In this document: positions 8,233 to 15,667 of the stretch, piece after piece
Numbering within the stretch: position 1 is the stretch's first letter
Layout of the letters: every line of letters starts with the position of its first letter
NCBI GenBank assembly: GCA_946611595.1
Contig: CAMODY010000006.1
Span: 1 to 25,668 of the forward strand
DNA from: an uncultured Clostridia bacterium
GTDB lineage: Bacteria; Bacillota; Clostridia; Lachnospirales; Lachnospiraceae
Direction: 5' to 3'
Length of the DNA stretch: 25,668 bases
The notes under the pieces: model-generated
The model's input: the letters and a program-made list of their open reading frames with translations, nothing else
Told to the model about the DNA's origin: nothing
Database searches by the model: none
Made by a program: the position numbers and the translations under genes

Positions 8233-9354
8233 ATGAGCAGCTTAAGAGTGGGTGAAACAACAAAACGAATTGCATGGGTAGACATCCTGAGATTTCTCGG
8301 GATGTCTCTGATTTACTGGGGCCATTTAGGTGTCAGTAATAATATCGTGCTCTATATCTTCTCACACCACGTTCCGCTGTTCTTTTTTATCAGCGGCTTC
8401 TTCGCGACGCTTTTACCGAAGGAAGGATCGTTCTTAAGCTTCCTTTGGAAAAAAGTTAGGGGTATCATCTTCCCTTATATCTTTTTTACCCTTTTGTTTT
8501 ATGTGATGCAGCTGATCACACGACAGCTTTCTTTTTCAAAGCTCCCGTCAGCGCTTTTGATCTCAGCAGTCGGCATTCGAAACAAGGTCCCGGGACCTCT
8601 TTGGTTTTTCACCTGTCTGTTTATTGTTGTGATTGCGTTTGAACTGATCAAGCGTATTGTCAGTGTGATCTTTGGTTCATCAAAAGCAACAAAGATCATC
8701 AGCTTTATTCTTGCTGCGGCTTTGTTTATTGTTGGAATCTGCTTTTTAGGACATGAACCTGCGCAGGATCCGAAATGGTTCTGGAATGTGGACTCCGCTT
8801 TTGTTTATATTTTCTATTATGCACTTGGCGCATTCTTCTTCCCTGTGATCTCTAAGTGGAGATACAGAGAGCGGAAGCTGTTTGGGAAAGTATTCTTTTT
8901 TATCTTTTTTATCCTGGCTTTTGCCTTCGCTTTATTTACCTGTCTTAAGGGTGCGGACTTTACTGCACAGGTGGAAGGCTTCTTTGTAACGCTATTTAAG
9001 GAGCAGGTTTCCGCTGATATCCTCTTTGAAGTTTACGCGCTCCTTAGTGCATGTATTATGATCTTCTTTGAGATCTGTATCTCCAGATTTCTTGCACTTA
9101 TTCCGGCAATTAGCCGTTTTCTTGCCTATGTCGGAAAAGATTCTTTGTACCACTGCGGCAATGAGCTGATCGTTAAGTATTTTGGGGGACTTTTGATCTC
9201 CTATCTGGGTCTTAACGCCTTTATGAATAATGACTGGTTTTTGCTTCTATACAGCATTATCTGTATGACCGTCCTGACATTTACGCTGAATCTTTTAGAG
9301 CGTCTTTGTCTTGGCCGTCTGTTCGGAAATGGACGGATCTCTTTTCACAAATAA
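8233..9354 (+). CDS. Acyltransferase-3 family integral membrane protein
   Basis: An early RIAWVDILRFLG block (Asp17 and Arg20) and His31 in the next stretch (IYWGH) are the conserved start of acyltransferase-3 (OafA/NodX-like) proteins. FFFISGFF follows at about 50-57. The remainder is about ten hydrophobic helices with no soluble domain, and 373 residues is the usual length. These enzymes add acetyl or other small acyl groups to sugars of surface or exported polymers, with the active site near the membrane. It is the last gene before the promoter-bearing gap, so it probably ends the first transcription unit. It gives the cluster a second acylation route beside the MBOAT/SGNH pair. Confidence 0.8.
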   Translation: MSSLRVGETTKRIAWVDILRFLGMSLIYWGHLGVSNNIVLYIFSHHVPLFFFISGFFATLLPKEGSFLSFLWKKVRGIIFPYIFFTLLFYVMQLITRQLSFSKLPSALLISAVGIRNKVPGPLWFFTCLFIVVIAFELIKRIVSVIFGSSKATKIISFILAAALFIVGICFLGHEPAQDPKWFWNVDSAFVYIFYYALGAFFFPVISKWRYRERKLFGKVFFFIFFILAFAFALFTCLKGADFTAQVEGFFVTLFKEQVSADILFEVYALLSACIMIFFEICISRFLALIPAISRFLAYVGKDSLYHCGNELIVKYFGGLLISYLGLNAFMNNDWFLLLYSIICMTVLTFTLNLLERLCLGRLFGNGRISFHK

Positions 9355-9363
9355 TTCACTGAA

Positions 9364-9377
9364 ACAAAGCGCTTTGT
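9364..9377. repeat. Perfect 14-bp palindrome, possible operator
   Basis: ACAAAGC is followed immediately by its reverse complement GCTTTGT, with no spacer. A perfect even palindrome with no loop cannot form a good RNA hairpin, so a protein-binding operator is the more natural reading. It lies just after the stop of the acyltransferase gene and about 38 bp upstream of a TATAAT box. Its role is inferred. Confidence 0.45.
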
Positions 9378-9385
9378 AAGCTATG

Positions 9386-9410
9386 AAACGGTAGAAAAAG
9401 AATACCGTTT
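9386..9410. repeat. Inverted repeat/hairpin with 8-bp arms before the TATAAT box
   Basis: AAACGGTA at 9386-9393 pairs perfectly with TACCGTTT at 9403-9410 across a 9-base A-rich loop. Only three T residues end the second arm, and it is not followed by a T tract, so it is not a convincing intrinsic terminator. It covers where a -35 box would lie for the TATAAT at 9415-9420, which suits a regulator-binding site. Confidence 0.5.
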
Positions 9411-9414
9411 GTAT

Positions 9415-9420
9415 TATAAT
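9415..9420 (+). promoter_or_regulatory. Probable -10 box for the second polysaccharide transcription unit
   Basis: TATAAT is an exact match to the sigma-A -10 consensus. No good TTGACA-like -35 is found at 16-18 bp upstream; that place is taken by the inverted repeat. Transcription would start near 9427 and leave a leader of about 44 bases before the ATG at 9471. This could be an activator-dependent promoter. Confidence 0.45.
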
Positions 9421-9470
9421 GTATACTGGTTTTTTATGTGGAAAAGACAGACAGTATGAGGTCTATGAAG

Positions 9471-10463
9471 ATGGATAAAATAGCGGTGCTGATCCCTTGT
9501 TATAATGAGGCACCTACGATCGAAAAAGTAATCAAAGATTTTAAGGAAGTCTTGCCGGAGGCTGTTATTTATGTGTACGATAACAACTCAACTGACGGGA
9601 CCGACGAGATTGCCCGAAATGCAGGCGCCGTTGTCCGCTATGAGAGAAAACAAGGGAAGGGTAATGTCGTAAAACGTATGTTCCGCGAGATCGATGCAGA
9701 ATGTTATCTCATGGTTGATGGAGATGATACCTATGCGGCCTCTGATGGTCCGGCTTTAGTCAGCCGTGTGCTTTATGATGGAGCGGATATGGCGATAGGC
9801 GACAGACTGTCTTCCACCTATTTTTCGGAAAATAAAAGAGTCCTGAACAGCTTTGGAAACCGTCTTATGAGAAAGGTGATCAATGGGATCTTCTCAAGCA
9901 ATATCAAAGATATCATGACGGGCTATCGTGCGTTCAGTTTTGATTTTGTAAAGACCTTCCCAATCTCTTCTGAGGGCTTTGATATCGAGACGGAAATGAC
10001 GATCCATGCAATCGATAAAAAGATGCAGATCGAGAATGTTGTGATCGAATATAAAGACAGAGAAGGAGAGAGCAAAAGTAAGCTTCACCCGGTAAAAGAC
10101 GGGCTTAAGGCGATCGGCAAAATGATCTCACTTTATAAAAATTATAAGCCGGTAGCATTCTTTGGGATCATCGCAGCTGTTTTATTGATCATTGCGCTTG
10201 CATTCTTTATCCCGATTTTTGTGGAGTTTGTCGAGACCGGGCTGGTTCCAAAGATCCCGACCTTGATCGTATGCGGCTTTATGGCCATGGCAGCGATCGT
10301 TTCCCTTTTTGTCGGTATCCTGCTCAGCAATATTGTCCATAAGAATCATCAGGACTTTGAAGTTGCAAGACTGGCTGCGCATGGAAGATATAACGATCTG
10401 ATGGGCAAAGCAGAAGCAAAAGATAAGACAATCATTTCAAAGATCAAGAATAAATTGAGTTAA
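9471..10463 (+). CDS. GT2 glycosyltransferase with C-terminal membrane helices (polyprenyl-phosphate type)
   Basis: The GT-A start IAVLIPCYNE (4-13) is followed by YDNNSTDGT, the GKGNVVKRMF block and the DxD motif MVDGDDTY (81-88). TGYRAFS and a FDIETEMTIHA segment then complete a GtrB/DPM1-like catalytic domain. Two hydrophobic helices near the C-terminus (about 224-248 and 255-280) anchor it, as in bactoprenol-phosphate glycosyltransferases. It likely transfers a sugar from a nucleotide donor to a polyprenyl phosphate. I chose ATG 9471 because TGAGG at 9457-9461 is well spaced and the protein then begins directly with the first strand. In-frame GTG 9438 and ATGs 9456 and 9465 are alternatives. 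It probably opens a new operon behind the TATAAT box. Confidence 0.85.
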   Translation: MDKIAVLIPCYNEAPTIEKVIKDFKEVLPEAVIYVYDNNSTDGTDEIARNAGAVVRYERKQGKGNVVKRMFREIDAECYLMVDGDDTYAASDGPALVSRVLYDGADMAIGDRLSSTYFSENKRVLNSFGNRLMRKVINGIFSSNIKDIMTGYRAFSFDFVKTFPISSEGFDIETEMTIHAIDKKMQIENVVIEYKDREGESKSKLHPVKDGLKAIGKMISLYKNYKPVAFFGIIAAVLLIIALAFFIPIFVEFVETGLVPKIPTLIVCGFMAMAAIVSLFVGILLSNIVHKNHQDFEVARLAAHGRYNDLMGKAEAKDKTIISKIKNKLS

Positions 10464-10481
10464 TTTAAGAAAGAGGATCAC

Positions 10482-11609
10482 ATGAAAAAATTAAAAGTCA
10501 TGACGATTATCGGAACAAGACCTGAGATCATCCGCCTTGCAGAAACTATCAAGGCCTGCGATGAATACTTCGATCATGTTCTTGTGCATACAGGTCAAAA
10601 CTATGACTATAAATTGAATCAGGTCTTTTTTGAAGAACTCGACCTTCGTGAGCCGGATTATTATTTAGAAGCGGCAGGTGAGACACTCGGTGATACAATG
10701 GGCGCGATCATCGCAAAGAGCTATCGCGTGATCAGCGAAGTAAAACCAGATGCGCTCCTGGTTTTAGGTGATACAAATTCTGCGCTTTGTGCAATCTCTG
10801 CAAAGCGTCTTAAAGTGCCTGTATTCCATATGGAAGCAGGAAACCGTTGCTGGGACTGGAACGTTTCTGAAATGATCAACCGCAAGATCGTAGACCATAT
10901 CGCAGATATTAACCTTCCATATACGGAAAATTCCAGAAGATATCTTTTAGAAGAAGGAATCGACGGAAAAACGGTCTTTGTAACAGGATCTCCGATGAGA
11001 GAGCTTTTAGAAAAATATCAAGAACGTATCGAGGCAAGTAATGTGCTTGAAACGCTGGGCGTTGAAAAAGGAAAATACATCCTGGTCTCTGCTCACAGAG
11101 AAGAGAATATAGACCTGGAAGATAACTTCTATTCACTGATGACTGCGATCAATGAGATTGCAGAAACCTATCAGATGCCGGTCATCTATTCCACTCATCC
11201 GAGAAGCAAAAAGTTTATCGAGCAGAGAAACTTTAAGTTTTCTCCGCTTGTAAGAAGCATGGAACCATTCGGCTTCTTTGACTATAACAAGCTTCAGCGC
11301 AATGCTTTCTGCGTGCTTTCCGATTCCGGAACACTTTCAGAAGAGAGTGCAATGTGCCATTTCCCGGGCGTTTTGATCCGGACTTCCACTGAGCGGCCGG
11401 AGGCGCTTGATATGGGAAGTGTTGTGATCGGTGGGATTGATACTGAGACGATCGAGCAGGCAATGGAGCTTGCAGTAAAGATTCATGAAAATGGAGACGG
11501 ATATGTGCTGAATCCGGATTATGAACAGAAAAATGTTTCACAGAAGGTAGTAAAGCTGATCCAAAGTTATACCGATATCGTAAACAGGACGGTTTGGCTG
11601 AAAAAGTAA
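10482..11609 (+). CDS. wecB: UDP-GlcNAc 2-epimerase family protein, FnlC/Cap5G-like clade
   Basis: GTRPE (11-15) near the N-terminus, LGDTNS (95-100), HMEAGNR (116-122) with Glu118, Glu130 in the VSEMINRK segment, and SAHREEN (203-209) with His205 are the conserved sites of the non-hydrolysing UDP-GlcNAc 2-epimerase superfamily. Details such as HTGQNYDYKLNQVFF and MEAGNRCWDW look more like the clade that makes UDP-N-acetyl-L-fucosamine (FnlC/Cap5G, acting on UDP-2-acetamido-2,6-dideoxy-L-talose) than MnaA. The partner enzymes FnlA and FnlB are not in the window. The next gene is WbuB-like, and fnlC-wbuB adjacency is known from Gram-negative O-antigen loci. AGAGGA at 10472-10477 precedes the ATG. 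The 375-residue length is normal for the family. Confidence 0.85.
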   Translation: MKKLKVMTIIGTRPEIIRLAETIKACDEYFDHVLVHTGQNYDYKLNQVFFEELDLREPDYYLEAAGETLGDTMGAIIAKSYRVISEVKPDALLVLGDTNSALCAISAKRLKVPVFHMEAGNRCWDWNVSEMINRKIVDHIADINLPYTENSRRYLLEEGIDGKTVFVTGSPMRELLEKYQERIEASNVLETLGVEKGKYILVSAHREENIDLEDNFYSLMTAINEIAETYQMPVIYSTHPRSKKFIEQRNFKFSPLVRSMEPFGFFDYNKLQRNAFCVLSDSGTLSEESAMCHFPGVLIRTSTERPEALDMGSVVIGGIDTETIEQAMELAVKIHENGDGYVLNPDYEQKNVSQKVVKLIQSYTDIVNRTVWLKK

Positions 11610-11610
11610 A

Positions 11611-12834
11611 ATGAAGATATTGGTTGTCTGCCAGCATTACTGGCCTGAAAACTTCAGAATCAACGATATCGTAGATGGCTTCTTAGAGCGGGGAGCAGAG
11701 GTCGATGTCCTCTGCGGTCAGCCGAATTATCCGGCTGGCCAGTTCTTTGAAGGCTATGATTCGCATTCCGTAAAGGAAGAATATCATGGACCGGTAAAGA
11801 TTTACCGGACATTTGAGATCAAGAGAGGAAATAATTCTAACCTTCGGATCTTTTTAAATTATATTACCTTTCCGATTGCAAGCTATATAAAAGCCGGAAA
11901 GCTGATGAAAAACCATTATGATAAGATCTTCATTTATCAGCTCTCTCCTGTCATGATGGCAGCAGCAGGTCTACGCATCAAAAAGAAAAAGAAGATCGAT
12001 ACGACCATGTATATTTTAGATATCTGGCCGCAGAACCTTTATTCTGTTTTAGATATTAAAAGCAAACTGCTCAGGAAGATGATGTATAAGATCTCAATGA
12101 GCATTTATAAAAAGCCGGACAGGCTCATCACGGTCTCTGAGAAAATGAGACGCTATTTTATAGAAAAACTCAACCGGCCTGAAGATAATGTCACCTTTGT
12201 TCCACAGTCGCCTGAAAAACTCTATGAAGAAAGAAGGAGTAATGCGGAACTGAGAGCGCGCTTTAGCGGAGGCTTTCATATTGTCTTTACCGGAAATATT
12301 TCGCCGGCTCAGAATTTTGATATGGTGACAGATGCAGCAGTTCTGCTTAAAGACGAAGGGTTTACGGATATCAAGTTTATCATTGTTGGCGATGGCATGA
12401 GTGCAAATGATCTGAAAGCCAGTGTGGAGAAAAAAGGACTTAGCGAGATGTTTTTCTTTGAAGGCTTTAGACCAATCAGTGAAATGCCGGAGTATGCAGA
12501 TATCGCAGATGCCCTGATCGCAACACTGAAATCCGAAGGTGTGGAAGATTATTCCATTCCTGCAAAAGTCATGAGTTATATGGCATCCGGAAAGCCGCTT
12601 TTGATTGCTATGGATGGCGAGATCAACGACATCATAGCGCAAGCAGAATGCGGACTCACTTCTGATCCGGATGATGCTTCAGAGCTCGCGAAGAATATTA
12701 AAACGCTTTATCACATGGATGAGGCGGAGCGGAAGAAGATTGGCGATAATGCGTATCGTTACCAGCAGGAACATTTTGAACGCGATAAAAGTATCGATAA
12801 GATTTTAGAAGTGATAAAGGGAGGAGAGCAGTGA
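11611..12834 (+). CDS. GT4-family glycosyltransferase, WbuB-like
   Basis: The N-terminus ILVVCQHYWPENFRI, followed by LCGQPNYP, matches WbuB-like GT-B enzymes, a group with fucosamine transferases. The middle has MYILDIWPQNL (about 131-141). The donor domain carries IVFTGNISPAQNF, FIIVGDG and the nucleotide-sugar helix IPAKVMSYMASGKPLL near the C-terminus. It has no clear membrane helix and would add a sugar to the lipid-linked repeat unit on the cytoplasmic side. It starts one base after the FnlC-like epimerase stop, which supports the idea that it uses that enzyme's product. Its stop overlaps the GTG start of the next gene. Confidence 0.85.
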   Translation: MKILVVCQHYWPENFRINDIVDGFLERGAEVDVLCGQPNYPAGQFFEGYDSHSVKEEYHGPVKIYRTFEIKRGNNSNLRIFLNYITFPIASYIKAGKLMKNHYDKIFIYQLSPVMMAAAGLRIKKKKKIDTTMYILDIWPQNLYSVLDIKSKLLRKMMYKISMSIYKKPDRLITVSEKMRRYFIEKLNRPEDNVTFVPQSPEKLYEERRSNAELRARFSGGFHIVFTGNISPAQNFDMVTDAAVLLKDEGFTDIKFIIVGDGMSANDLKASVEKKGLSEMFFFEGFRPISEMPEYADIADALIATLKSEGVEDYSIPAKVMSYMASGKPLLIAMDGEINDIIAQAECGLTSDPDDASELAKNIKTLYHMDEAERKKIGDNAYRYQQEHFERDKSIDKILEVIKGGEQ

Positions 12835-13535
12835 AAAAACTTGTGATCATTCCTGCCTTTAATGAATCGGCGAATCTCGCCTCGGTCATTGCAGATATTA
12901 AAACGAATGCACCGGGCTTTGATTATATTATTATCAATGATGCTTCCACAGATAACACAAAGGAAGTCTGCGAAAAAGAAGGCCTTAGGTATCTGGATCT
13001 GGCATCAAACCTTGGAATCGGCGGAGCAGTGCAGACCGGCTATCAATACGCCCTGAATGAAGGCTATGAGCTTGCGGTTCAAATTGATGGTGACGGCCAG
13101 CATAAGGCGGAGTCGTTAGTGAAGCTTGAAACTGTTTTGAAAGCAGAAAACTGCGACATGGTGATCGGCTCGAGGTTTATCGATAAAAAAGGATTTCAGT
13201 CGACTACTTTAAGAAGAGTTGCGATCAAGTGGCTTTCAGGGCTGATCCGTGTTTTGACGGGAACAAGGATCACAGATCCGACATCAGGCCTTAGGCTCTG
13301 CAACCGAAAAGTGATCGCTGAATTTGCAGAAAAATATCCATGGGATTATCCGGAACCGGAATCAGTGACAGGATTACTTGCAAGGGGATTCAAGGTAAAA
13401 GAGACTGCTGTTGAAATGCGCGAGAGACAGGGTGGAAAATCTTCCATATCCAAGCCTTTGAGCGCCATCTATTACATGGTAAAAGTCAGTCTTGGAATCA
13501 TGATCGAAGCAATAGGAGGACGTAGGAAAAAATGA
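12831..13535 (+). CDS. GT2 glycosyltransferase, DPM1/polyprenyl-phosphate type
   Basis: The start is GTG, read in a GTGA overlap with the previous stop and preceded by a strong GGGAGG at 12819-12824. The protein begins KKLVIIPAFNE, then IINDASTDNT, NLGIGGAVQTG and the DxD motif QIDGDGQH (84-91; Asp86, Asp88). MVIGSRF and DPTSGLRLCN are typical of the DPM1-like group. The C-terminal GKSSISKPLSAIYYMVKVSLG is a membrane-facing helix rather than a full anchor. At 234 residues it lacks GtrB's transmembrane pair. The DUF2304 gene that follows is the usual genomic neighbour of this kind of GT2, so it likely makes a polyprenyl-phosphate sugar for transfer outside the cell. Confidence 0.88.
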   Translation: MKKLVIIPAFNESANLASVIADIKTNAPGFDYIIINDASTDNTKEVCEKEGLRYLDLASNLGIGGAVQTGYQYALNEGYELAVQIDGDGQHKAESLVKLETVLKAENCDMVIGSRFIDKKGFQSTTLRRVAIKWLSGLIRVLTGTRITDPTSGLRLCNRKVIAEFAEKYPWDYPEPESVTGLLARGFKVKETAVEMRERQGGKSSISKPLSAIYYMVKVSLGIMIEAIGGRRKK

Positions 13536-13891
13536 CCCTTAAAATACAGATTATCGTTATTGCTGTTGCGGTGCTTGCCATCGTCTTTACCACTGTATTG
13601 ATCAAGAAGGACCGATTGGGTCTTAAGATCGCCATGCCGTGGCTGGTTGTTTTTGTCCTGATCATCATCTTTGCTGCGATCCCGGCTCTGATGGATTGGT
13701 TTTCCAATTTGATCGGTATTTATGATCCGGTCAATATGGTTTTGTTTATAGCCGGAATCTTCCTGATGATCATCATCTATTCGCTTACGATGTCTGTCTT
13801 TTCTACTAAGAAAAAGATCCGCGACTTGATTCAGAAAGTTGCGTATCTGGAAAGCCAGATCAAAAAGGAAAAAGAAAACGAAGTTAAATGA
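13532..13891 (+). CDS. DUF2304-family small membrane protein
   Basis: This 119-residue protein has three hydrophobic segments (about 5-22, 34-50 and 65-90) and a charged coiled-coil-like tail (KKKIRDLIQKVAYLESQIKKEKE). Size, topology and position directly after a DPM1-like GT2 match DUF2304 proteins, whose function is not established. It may help the GT2 at the membrane or flip its product, by analogy with GtrA beside GtrB. It overlaps both neighbours as ATGA, so translation of the GT2, this gene and the next membrane protein is coupled. AGGAGG lies at 13514-13519. Confidence 0.75.
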   Translation: MTLKIQIIVIAVAVLAIVFTTVLIKKDRLGLKIAMPWLVVFVLIIIFAAIPALMDWFSNLIGIYDPVNMVLFIAGIFLMIIIYSLTMSVFSTKKKIRDLIQKVAYLESQIKKEKENEVK

Positions 13892-15666
13892 TCGATAACA
13901 ATACAAAAAAAGGTGCCGGCCTGAATGTGCTTTTGGCATTCATACTGACAGCGGTATTTTTTGCGGCCGTCATTCTTCTGTATGATTTTACATACGGAGT
14001 GATTGACGACCCGTTTATTGCAACGGTTTTAAATGGAGCCTATACAGGAACGCCGGATGCGCATGTTGTGTACATGAAGTATCCGCTTGCATGGATCCTT
14101 GTGCTTTTATTTCGCTGGATCTCTTCTGTAAATTGGCACTTCTTCCTCCTTGTAGGATGTTTTGTCATTTGCATATTTGTAGTTAATTTCCGCATTGCAT
14201 CGAATGTAAAAAAGATTCTGTATAAAGTGATCTTCATGATCCTTTTTATGCTGCTGTTTTGGCTTTGCATGGCAAAGATGGTGCTGACCGCCCATTATTC
14301 CATGTGCGCCGCTGTACTTGCTGCAACGGGAATCTTTTACTTTGCAACGATCAAATACAAAAGTTCTAAACTAAATATTGTGCTTAATTATCTGGCAGCT
14401 TTTTTAATGCTCTGGACAGCCTATGCGATCCGCGCAAGGACCCTTTTCATGCTGCTTCCTTTAGCTGCGGCAGTATTTATCTATAAGTTCTTTCATGATA
14501 AGCCTGCATTCAATAAGGCGAATGTGATCCGTATGATCATCTTTCCGATCATTTTGTTTATCGGACTTGGCGGGATGGAACTCATGCATAATGCTCAGTA
14601 TAAGAGTAAGGAATGGCAGACATTTTTAGCTTTTAATGATGCAAGGACTACGCTCTATGATTTTTACGGCCTTCCGGAGTATGAAGGGAATGAAGAGTTT
14701 TATGAATCCTTAAATATTTCCGGGGAAAGGCAGTATATGTATGAAAAATACTACCTGGAGTTTCAAGATGGCGTTCCGGATGATGCGCTTACACAGATTG
14801 CAGATTACAGGGTGAGTGAATATGCTGAAAAGATGCCTAAAGGAGAAAGGATCAAGGAGACGATCAAAGCTCTTCCTGTGAATCTGACACTTAAAACTTA
14901 TGCGCCTGTGAACTGGATAAGTGCGGCATCTTTTATTATAATATTGCTAATCGCCCTCATTATGAAAAAATGGCGGGTTGCTATCGCTATCATTTTAGGA
15001 GTGATCACCAGCCTGATCCCGTGGCTTTGGATGATCTATATGGGAAAACCCACATCCCGTGTTACAATGGGTATCTGGGCAGCGGACCTTTTATTTGCAG
15101 CTGCATTGCTGATCGATAATTCCGAAGACATTGGAAATTATCTTAACAGGAAGGCGGAAAAGCTTTCGCACGGATTAAGGAGCGGCATTGCAGTTCTTCT
15201 TGCAGTTCTTGTGGCTGCAGCGCTTACAGCAGGAATTGCCGGCTCATATAAAAAGGTTCATAAGACAGTTGATAGTTCTTTGGCTTCCGGAAATGTCCGA
15301 AGCGCCCTTGAAGAGTGGTGTGAGAAGAGCCCTGATAAGCTTTACATCTGTGAATCTGAGATCGTTAATGGGCTTGGATTTAATGTAAGAAAAGTTGATA
15401 ACAAACTGCAGAACCTTTATTGGCCGGGCGGCTGGACCGCAAAGATGGCTCAAAGCAAAGAAATCTGGAACCGTTTCGCAGTTGAGGATATTGAAAAAGG
15501 AATCATAGAAAACAAGAACGTTTACCTGATCGCATTTAGGGATACGGATGTTTCCTATTGGCTCCGCTTTTACCGGGATAATTATCCGGCAGCATCCTTA
15601 GAAACCGTTCAGGAAATAGAATTAGAAGAAACCCCGTTCACTATATATCAATTACAGGAAAGATAA
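13888..15666 (+). CDS. Polytopic membrane protein, GT-C-like candidate
   Basis: The 592-residue protein has about 11 hydrophobic helices, followed by a last helix near 433-453 and a soluble C-terminal domain of about 140 residues. An acidic pair in the first loop, VIDDPFIATVLNGAYTG (Asp40-Asp41), is where GT-C glycosyltransferases that use polyprenyl-phosphate sugars carry their catalytic acid. No enzyme name can be given with certainty. The ATGA overlap with the DUF2304 gene, which itself follows a GT2, makes an extracytoplasmic glycosyltransferase using that GT2's lipid-linked sugar the best hypothesis. A polymerase (Wzy-like) or an unknown membrane protein are alternatives. Confidence 0.6.
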   Translation: MIDNNTKKGAGLNVLLAFILTAVFFAAVILLYDFTYGVIDDPFIATVLNGAYTGTPDAHVVYMKYPLAWILVLLFRWISSVNWHFFLLVGCFVICIFVVNFRIASNVKKILYKVIFMILFMLLFWLCMAKMVLTAHYSMCAAVLAATGIFYFATIKYKSSKLNIVLNYLAAFLMLWTAYAIRARTLFMLLPLAAAVFIYKFFHDKPAFNKANVIRMIIFPIILFIGLGGMELMHNAQYKSKEWQTFLAFNDARTTLYDFYGLPEYEGNEEFYESLNISGERQYMYEKYYLEFQDGVPDDALTQIADYRVSEYAEKMPKGERIKETIKALPVNLTLKTYAPVNWISAASFIIILLIALIMKKWRVAIAIILGVITSLIPWLWMIYMGKPTSRVTMGIWAADLLFAAALLIDNSEDIGNYLNRKAEKLSHGLRSGIAVLLAVLVAAALTAGIAGSYKKVHKTVDSSLASGNVRSALEEWCEKSPDKLYICESEIVNGLGFNVRKVDNKLQNLYWPGGWTAKMAQSKEIWNRFAVEDIEKGIIENKNVYLIAFRDTDVSYWLRFYRDNYPAASLETVQEIELEETPFTIYQLQER

Positions 15667-15667
15667 G

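Noticed and set aside
9386..9435. Hairpin plus the later T run as a terminator for the acyltransferase gene
   Set aside because: The T run at 9430-9435 is about 20 bases from the second arm and an exact TATAAT lies between, so it does not have intrinsic terminator geometry.
9438..9470. GTG start for the second GT2, 11 codons upstream
   Set aside because: The extra residues are polar and precede the first strand, the site before it is weak, and a transcript from the TATAAT box would leave about 11 bases of leader.
12094..12642. Open frame of 182 codons on the minus strand
   Set aside because: It lies wholly inside the GT4 gene, has no ribosome binding site pattern or known motif, and its composition is that of a reverse-strand shadow.
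13472..13939. Open frame of 155 codons on the minus strand over the DUF2304 gene
   Set aside because: It is the antisense of a conserved membrane protein, which gives the many charged residues; no family motif is seen.
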